Shown here: positions 6,675-10,152 of the stretch, in pieces
Layout: each line of letters starts with the position of its first letter
How positions within the stretch are numbered: position 1 is the first letter of the stretch
Assembly (NCBI GenBank): GCA_030424705.1
Contig: JAUHWJ010000028.1
Coordinates: forward strand, 1-10,152
Direction: 5' to 3'
Length of the DNA stretch: 10,152 nucleotides
DNA from: Alphaproteobacteria bacterium
Lineage (GTDB): Bacteria > Pseudomonadota > Alphaproteobacteria > Rhodobacterales > Rhodobacteraceae
Position numbers and translations under genes: made by a program
The notes under the pieces: model-generated
Database searches by the model: none
Told to the model about the DNA's origin: nothing
Seen by the model: only the letters and a program-made list of their open reading frames with translations

Positions 6675-6689
6675 TGCGCACTGTGCGCA
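6675..6689. promoter_or_regulatory. 15-bp palindrome TGCGCA-CTG-TGCGCA
   Basis: TGCGCA at 6675-6680 and 6684-6689 flank a 3-nt spacer. TGCGCA is itself self-complementary, so this is both an inverted and a direct repeat. It lies about 67-81 bp before the ygfZ-type start and 140-155 bp before the aldolase-like start. Its form fits a dimeric repressor or activator site, but no regulator can be named. Confidence 0.35.
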
Positions 6690-6698
6690 TGGGGGCGG

Positions 6699-6727
6699 TC
6701 GCCAAACGGCTCGGCCGCCCCTATCTT
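6699..6727 (+). promoter_or_regulatory. Candidate sigma70-type promoter for the ygfZ-type gene
   Basis: TCGCCA (6699-6704, four of six matches to TTGACA) and TATCTT (6722-6727, four of six matches to TATAAT) are separated by 17 bp. Transcription would begin near 6734, giving a leader of about 22 nt that includes the Shine-Dalgarno sequence. The spacing is ideal, but the matches are moderate and a hairpin overlaps the region. Confidence 0.3.
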
Positions 6728-6755
6728 CGCGGGACGATCCTGAAGGGAGGCGCGA

Positions 6756-7535
6756 ATGGGCGAGGGGTGCTGGATGCAGGCCGAGTCGCGGGCGACCGTC
6801 CGCGTCGCCGGGCCGGAGGCGGAATCCTTCCTCCAGGACCTCGTGACCAACGATCTCTCGAAGCTGGGCGAAGCCGCGCTCCTCTACGCCGCGCTGCTCA
6901 CGCCGCAGGGGAAGTACCTCTTCGACTTCTTGATCCGGCGGGAGGGGGAAGGCTTCCTCCTCGATGTGGCGGCGGACCGGGCGGCGGCGCTCGTCCAGCG
7001 GCTCTCGATGTATCGCCTGCGCCGGAAGGTGGAGATCGCGCCGGCAGGCGTTACGGTCGCGCTCTTCTGGGGCGGCGAGCCGCCCGCGGGCGCGCTGGCG
7101 GACCCGCGCGACCCGGCGCTCGGCTTCCGCCTCTACGGCCTCGCCCGCCCCGAAGGCGCCGCGGAGGGGAGCCAGGCGGATTATGACGCCCTCCGCGTCG
7201 CCCGCCTCGTGCCCGAAAGCGGGGCCGAGCTGGTTCCGGACGAGACCTATATTCTCGAAGCCGGGTTCGAGCGGCTGCGCGGCGTCGATTTCCGCAAGGG
7301 CTGCTATGTCGGCCAGGAAGTCACGGCCCGCATGAAGCACAAGACTGAGCTGAAGAAGGGCCTCGTCCGCGTAGCGGTAGAGGGAGAGGCCGCGCCCGGA
7401 ACGCCGGTGGAGGCGGAGGGCAAGCCCGCCGGCACGCTCCACACCGTCGCCGGGGGCGAGGGCCTCGCCCATCTCCGCTTCGACCGAGCGGAAGGGGAGA
7501 TGCAGGCCGGCTCCGCCCGGCTCCGCCGGCTCTGA
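6756..7535 (+). CDS. ygfZ: YgfZ/Iba57-type folate-binding protein, Fe-S cluster maintenance
   Basis: This 259-residue protein is related to the T-protein of glycine cleavage. YgfZ (E. coli) and Iba57 (mitochondria) use folate to help make or repair certain Fe-S enzymes, such as the tRNA methylthiolase MiaB. The diagnostic motif is KGCYVGQE at 181-188 with the invariant Cys183. N-terminal folate-domain marks are FLQDLVTNDLS (25-35) and YAALLTPQGKYLFDFLI (44-60). A short C-terminal barrel-like part follows. Length fits alphaproteobacterial members, which are shorter than E. coli YgfZ (326 residues). ATG 6756 has AGGGAGG five bases upstream. An in-frame ATG at 6774 with GAGGGG six bases upstream is a real alternative and would remove only six residues. 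The gene stands alone on this strand, divergent from the aldolase-like gene and ending 3 bp from the convergent Ada-like gene. Confidence 0.92.
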   Translation: MGEGCWMQAESRATVRVAGPEAESFLQDLVTNDLSKLGEAALLYAALLTPQGKYLFDFLIRREGEGFLLDVAADRAAALVQRLSMYRLRRKVEIAPAGVTVALFWGGEPPAGALADPRDPALGFRLYGLARPEGAAEGSQADYDALRVARLVPESGAELVPDETYILEAGFERLRGVDFRKGCYVGQEVTARMKHKTELKKGLVRVAVEGEAAPGTPVEAEGKPAGTLHTVAGGEGLAHLRFDRAEGEMQAGSARLRRL

Positions 7536-7538
7536 GCC

Positions 7539-8381
7539 TCAGGCGCCCGCCCGCGCCGCCTCCCAGGCCAGCATCGCCCGCTTCACCGGCAGGCCCCAGT
7601 GGTAGCCGCCGAGCTCGCCGCTCTTCCTCAGGGCGCGGTGGCAGGGGATGAGCCATGAGATCGGATTGCGCCCCACCGCCGTGCCCACGGCCCGCGCCGC
7701 CTTCGGCTTGCCGACGACGCGGGCGATCTCGGAATAGGTCGTCACGTGCCCGGTCGGCACCGAAAGCAGCGCCTCCCAGACCTTGATCTGGAACGGCGCG
7801 CCGATCAGCGCCAGCCGCGCCTCACCCCCGCCGCCGAAAGCCGCCGAGACCCAGGGCGCGAGTGCGGCGGGGTCCTCCCGGAAGCGCGCGTTCGGCCAGC
7901 GCCCCTTCATGTCCGCGAGCGCCGGAACCCGCCCAGTCTCCGCTGCGAAGGCCATGCCGCATAGCCCGCGCTCCGTCCCCATCGCCAGCGTCTCCCCGAA
8001 CGGTCCGTCGAACCAGCCGAAGGCGATGTCGAGCCCTTCGCCGCCGGAGGCCCAGGCGCCGGGGCTCATCGCCTCCCACCGCACGAAGAGGTCATGGAGC
8101 CGACCGGGGGAAGAGAGGCCCGCCTCCATCGTCGTCTCCAGCACCGTGAAGCGCTCCGCCAGCAGCCGCTTGGCGAGGTCGAGCGTCAGGTATTGCATGT
8201 AACGCTTAGGCGATACGCCGACCCATTCGGAGAACATTCGCTGGAAATGCGCGGGCGAGAAGCCCATCCGGGCGGCGATCTCGTCGAGCCCCGGCTGCTC
8301 CGGCGCCGCCTCCTCGATCAGGCGCAGCGCCTCGGCGATCAGGCCGTAATGGAAGGCGGAGGGGGAGGGAATCTGGTTCAT
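7539..8381 (-). CDS. Ada-like protein: AraC-type HTH fused to O6-methylguanine-DNA methyltransferase
   Basis: This 280-residue protein is a suicide repair enzyme that takes methyl groups from O6-methylguanine onto its own cysteine. An AraC/XylS DNA-binding domain covers about residues 14-112 (first HTH in GLDEIAARMGFSPAHFQRMF, second ending ...WEAMSPGAW). A linker domain spans about 117-190, and the methyltransferase core is about 195-280. The active site is IPCHRALRKSG at 245-255 with acceptor Cys247. Upstream are GTPTGHVTTYSEIA-like (208-220) and KAARAVGTAVGRNP (227-240) helices. E. coli Ada has 354 residues; this one lacks the N-terminal four-cysteine zinc domain that senses methylphosphotriesters, so it may bind DNA without that switch. 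ATG 8381-8379 has AGGAGA six bases upstream. It follows the phosphatase-family gene by 64 bp on the same strand and may be cotranscribed. I give no symbol because ada implies the full-length protein. Confidence 0.92.
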   Translation of the reverse strand: MNQIPSPSAFHYGLIAEALRLIEEAAPEQPGLDEIAARMGFSPAHFQRMFSEWVGVSPKRYMQYLTLDLAKRLLAERFTVLETTMEAGLSSPGRLHDLFVRWEAMSPGAWASGGEGLDIAFGWFDGPFGETLAMGTERGLCGMAFAAETGRVPALADMKGRWPNARFREDPAALAPWVSAAFGGGGEARLALIGAPFQIKVWEALLSVPTGHVTTYSEIARVVGKPKAARAVGTAVGRNPISWLIPCHRALRKSGELGGYHWGLPVKRAMLAWEAARAGA

Positions 8382-8445
8382 CGTCGTCTCCTTCGCCCCG
8401 AATGTGCGGGCCGGAGACGCGCCGCGCCACCCGTTTCCTGCGGCC

Positions 8446-9579
8446 TCAGCGGAGATCGACCCAGACGAGCCGATGGTCCGGCCCGCCGCGCCCCATGAGC
8501 CGGGCGAGGGGCGAATCCGGCGCCGGCCAGAACACGCCGGAGCCTGTGATCTCCCATTCCCTCGACGGGAGGACATAGTCGACGCGCAGGTTCCCCGGTC
8601 CCTCTGGCGGCGCGCGCCAGTCCGTCGTGTCGAGCGCCGGCTCGCCGCGATGGCCCTCATCCGCCGCCGCCGCGCCGCCCGCGCTCTTCGGTCCCGGGTC
8701 GTCGGTCAGCGCAAGGAGGAGTTGGAGCGCCCCACGCCGCGCGGCCCCGTCTGCAGGGTCGGCGTTGAGATCCCCGAGGACGACGAAGGCCGCGCCGGGG
8801 GCAAGCGCGCCGGCGCGGCCCTGATCGTCCTTCATCCAGTCGGCGCCGCCGATATAGTCGACCCAGAAGCGGATCTCGTCATGGTTCCGCCGCCCGTTGG
8901 CATCTTCCGGCCCGTCGAAGACCGGCGGGGTCGGGTGCGAGGCGAGGAGATGGATGATGCGACCGTCCGGCAGGCGGGCCGGTATGTCCCAATGGCTCTT
9001 CGAGGAGAGCCGGAGCGCGCCGGCCGCCTCCCCGAAATGGTCCGCCGGCATGAGGTTCCCGGGCATGTCTGACCAGAGCGTCTCGCTGAAGGTCCGCGCG
9101 CCCGCCTCGTCGAGCGGCAGGCGGGAGAAGACGGCCATGCCGTAATGTCCTTCGTGCCGGCCATAGCCGAACGCGTCCCGCGGCCCGTCCTTCCGCCCGT
9201 CGCCGTCGAGATCGAAGCCGGAGGGAAGGCCGGTATTTACAGGGGCGGTGAAGAGATAGGGGTAGTCGATCCCCTCCGCGCCGCCTCTCCCTTCCCGCAG
9301 ATGGTCACGGAAGAGCGCCGCAGCGACGCCGCGCCGGTCATGATCGATCTCGTTGATCAGGATCACATCCGGGCGCACCCGCTGGATGATCTCCGCCGCG
9401 ATGTCGATCCGCTTCGAGCCGCCGAGCCGCAGGCGCTGCACGAGCTCGCCCGGCGCGGGGAGGCTCAGGGCGGCGTTGAAGGTCGCGATGCGGACGGAGC
9501 CCTGCGTCGGCGGCGGCGGTTCCTCCGCTGATGCGGCCGAGCTGAGCAAGACAGCGAGGAACGCCGCCGCCGCCCTCAT
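8446..9579 (-). CDS. Secreted endonuclease/exonuclease/phosphatase-family protein
   Basis: This 377-residue protein has the DNase I/exonuclease III/inositol-phosphatase fold. A signal peptide is visible (residues 1-18, cleavage likely ASA/EE), so it should act in the periplasm or outside the cell. Metal and catalytic residues fit the family: Asn35 in ATFNAAL, Glu77 in INEID, His215 in LASHPTPP, Asp270 and Asn272 in LGDLNADP, Asp334 in RVDYVLPS, and Asp368-His369 in GGPDHRLVW. The substrate may be nucleic acid or a phosphoester; it cannot be fixed here. Between the catalytic motifs lies DLDGDGRKDGPRDA (123-136), which reads as a calcium-binding EF-hand/dockerin-type loop (Asp123, 125, 127, 131). 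I chose ATG 9579 because it gives the signal peptide and overlaps the upstream stop as ATGA. A longer frame from 9651 adds 24 residues before the signal. Shine-Dalgarno is weak, so coupling is likely. Confidence 0.9.
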   Translation of the reverse strand: MRAAAAFLAVLLSSAASAEEPPPPTQGSVRIATFNAALSLPAPGELVQRLRLGGSKRIDIAAEIIQRVRPDVILINEIDHDRRGVAAALFRDHLREGRGGAEGIDYPYLFTAPVNTGLPSGFDLDGDGRKDGPRDAFGYGRHEGHYGMAVFSRLPLDEAGARTFSETLWSDMPGNLMPADHFGEAAGALRLSSKSHWDIPARLPDGRIIHLLASHPTPPVFDGPEDANGRRNHDEIRFWVDYIGGADWMKDDQGRAGALAPGAAFVVLGDLNADPADGAARRGALQLLLALTDDPGPKSAGGAAAADEGHRGEPALDTTDWRAPPEGPGNLRVDYVLPSREWEITGSGVFWPAPDSPLARLMGRGGPDHRLVWVDLR

Positions 9580-10152
9580 CGCGCGAGCGCAAAGCCGAGG
9601 TGGAGATAGGCCGCGGAGAAGATCAGGGCGGAGGAAAGACAGGTCCCCCAAAGTCCGATGAGCCAGATCGAGAAGAAGGGCTCGCCAAAGGCCGCGGCCG
9701 AGAACGCCGCCTCGACCTGCGGGATCTGCGCGCCGCCGATCAGCCGGGCGAAGACCGGAGCATAGAGAAGACAGAAGAAGGCAACCAGAAGCGAGAGCGC
9801 CCGCAGCCAGAGCCGGCCCGAAACCGGGGGCAGCCTAGCCGCGGAGAGAGGGTCGGATACCGGTCTCAGACCCCGCGCGCCCCGGTCGGAAAGCCGCGCC
9901 GCGCCGTTGGGCGCCCGCCCGTCCTTCCAGATCAAGGCATGATCGCGAAGGCTCTCCCTGTCGGATATCGCGCCGATCAGCGTCAGGAACCCGAAGACGA
10001 ACCCTGCGAAGAGCGCGGCCGTCGCCGCCAGCGTGGCCGACCGGGCGGCCGCCTCCGAAATTGGCGGAAGCCCCTGCTCCGCCGCCGCGAACATCGCCAC
10101 CGGACTGGCCGGGAAGAGCCACCAGGAATGGAGCAGCGCGACTAGCGCGAGG
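9576..10152 (-). CDS. Multi-pass membrane protein of unknown function, 3' part
   Basis: I do not recognise this protein. The last 191 residues are visible and the frame is open at the right edge, so the start lies outside. Four hydrophobic segments are seen: LALVALLHSWWLFPASPV at the edge, AATAALFAGFVFGFLTLIGAI, ALSLLVAFFCLLYAPVFARLIGG, and a C-terminal FFSIWLIGLWGTCLSSALIF stretch ending in HLGFALAR. Between the second and third is a basic, probably cytoplasmic loop of about 45 residues (SDRESLRDHALIWKDG...). A GTG at 10100-10098 could be an internal start, but it has no ribosome-binding site and would split off a good membrane helix, so I read the gene as continuing past the window. Its TGA overlaps the ATG of the secreted phosphatase-family gene (ATGA, 9576-9579), which suggests the two are translated together. 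Confidence 0.7.
   Translation of the reverse strand, partial: LALVALLHSWWLFPASPVAMFAAAEQGLPPISEAAARSATLAATAALFAGFVFGFLTLIGAISDRESLRDHALIWKDGRAPNGAARLSDRGARGLRPVSDPLSAARLPPVSGRLWLRALSLLVAFFCLLYAPVFARLIGGAQIPQVEAAFSAAAFGEPFFSIWLIGLWGTCLSSALIFSAAYLHLGFALAR

Larger units (their letters stand above)
6536..6755. other. Divergent intergenic region
   Basis: These 220 bases separate the minus-strand aldolase-like gene from the plus-strand ygfZ-type gene and must hold both promoters. This is the only non-coding stretch of note in the window, and it has a small A/T-richer island around 6630-6670. It contains a TTCGCAA direct repeat, three inverted repeats and a candidate ygfZ promoter, listed separately. 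A 9-bp stem with one G-T pair (6693-6701 with 6712-6720) also lies just before the ygfZ -10 candidate. No RNA gene is recognisable. For the minus-strand gene I found only a weak promoter guess (TTGCGA, 17-bp spacer, GATGCT, reading down from about 6603). Confidence 0.7.

Noticed and set aside
6693..6720. 9-bp hairpin with one G-T pair before the ygfZ-type gene, considered as a riboswitch or terminator
   Set aside because: Loop of 10 nt, no T tract and no conserved riboswitch core; it overlaps the best promoter candidate and would not be transcribed from it.
6536..6850. N-terminal extension of the aldolase-like frame up to 6850
   Set aside because: The extra 105 residues show no domain, run through the promoter region and overlap the divergent ygfZ-type gene, while ATG 6535 has a strong Shine-Dalgarno sequence and begins the conserved domain.
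8382..8660. N-terminal extension of the Ada-like frame up to 8660, considered as a missing zinc domain
   Set aside because: The extension lacks the four-cysteine pattern and overlaps the end of the phosphatase-family gene; ATG 8381 has AGGAGA at ideal spacing.
9580..9651. 24-residue extension of the phosphatase-family protein
   Set aside because: It would bury the signal peptide behind a hydrophilic segment and overlap the upstream gene by over 70 bases; ATG 9579 gives a clean signal peptide and an ATGA junction.
1..10152. Search for tRNA, rRNA, CRISPR repeats, insertion-sequence ends, phage or toxin-antitoxin genes
   Set aside because: Gaps between genes are mostly under 65 bp and none contains a cloverleaf, spaced repeats or transposase-like sequence; every strand segment is accounted for by the listed genes.

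Overview
The window is a gene-dense, very GC-rich stretch of a bacterial chromosome. It is most likely from an alphaproteobacterium of the Rhodobacterales type. The reasons are the order coxB-ctaB-coxF-like-ctaG-coxC-SURF1 for an aa3-type cytochrome c oxidase, the mitochondrion-like sequences of those proteins (including a Cox11-type CtaG), and strong third-position G/C bias. The taxonomic placement is inference from gene content; no rRNA or other marker is present.

Bases 1-3780 (+ strand) hold the cytochrome oxidase cluster. It begins with the 3' part of coxB (CuA subunit II), followed by ctaB (heme O synthase), a 54-residue single-pass membrane protein (CoxF-like), ctaG (Cox11-type copper chaperone), coxC (subunit III) and a SURF1 assembly factor. 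ctaB, coxF and ctaG are joined by two successive ATGA stop/start overlaps. A perfect 9-bp hairpin followed by a T-rich tract lies 25 nt after the coxC stop, but inside codons 7-16 of SURF1. This is the most interesting regulatory signal in the window.

Bases 3836-5260 (+) encode an AbgB-type M20 amidohydrolase without an AbgA partner in view. It converges with a minus-strand two-gene unit at 5271-6535: a class II aldolase/adducin-domain protein, then a GNAT acetyltransferase that overlaps it by GTGA. The 220-bp gap 6536-6755 is the only substantial non-coding stretch. It separates that unit from the divergent plus-strand ygfZ-type folate-binding Fe-S maintenance gene (6756-7535), and it carries several palindromes and a candidate promoter.

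Bases 7539-10152 (-) form a second minus-strand block. Read in transcription order it holds the end of an unrecognised multi-pass membrane protein open at the window edge, then a secreted endonuclease/exonuclease/phosphatase-family protein joined to it by ATGA, then an Ada-like AraC-HTH/O6-methylguanine methyltransferase lacking the usual N-terminal Ada sensor domain.

I see no CRISPR array, insertion sequence, prophage, tRNA or rRNA. Most of the window is ordinary core and accessory metabolism, and I do not see a clearly new multi-gene system. The items most worth a second look are the terminator-like element inside SURF1, the hairpin filling the coxB-ctaB spacer, the aldolase-like protein lacking the usual catalytic glutamate, and the palindrome cluster in the divergent spacer.
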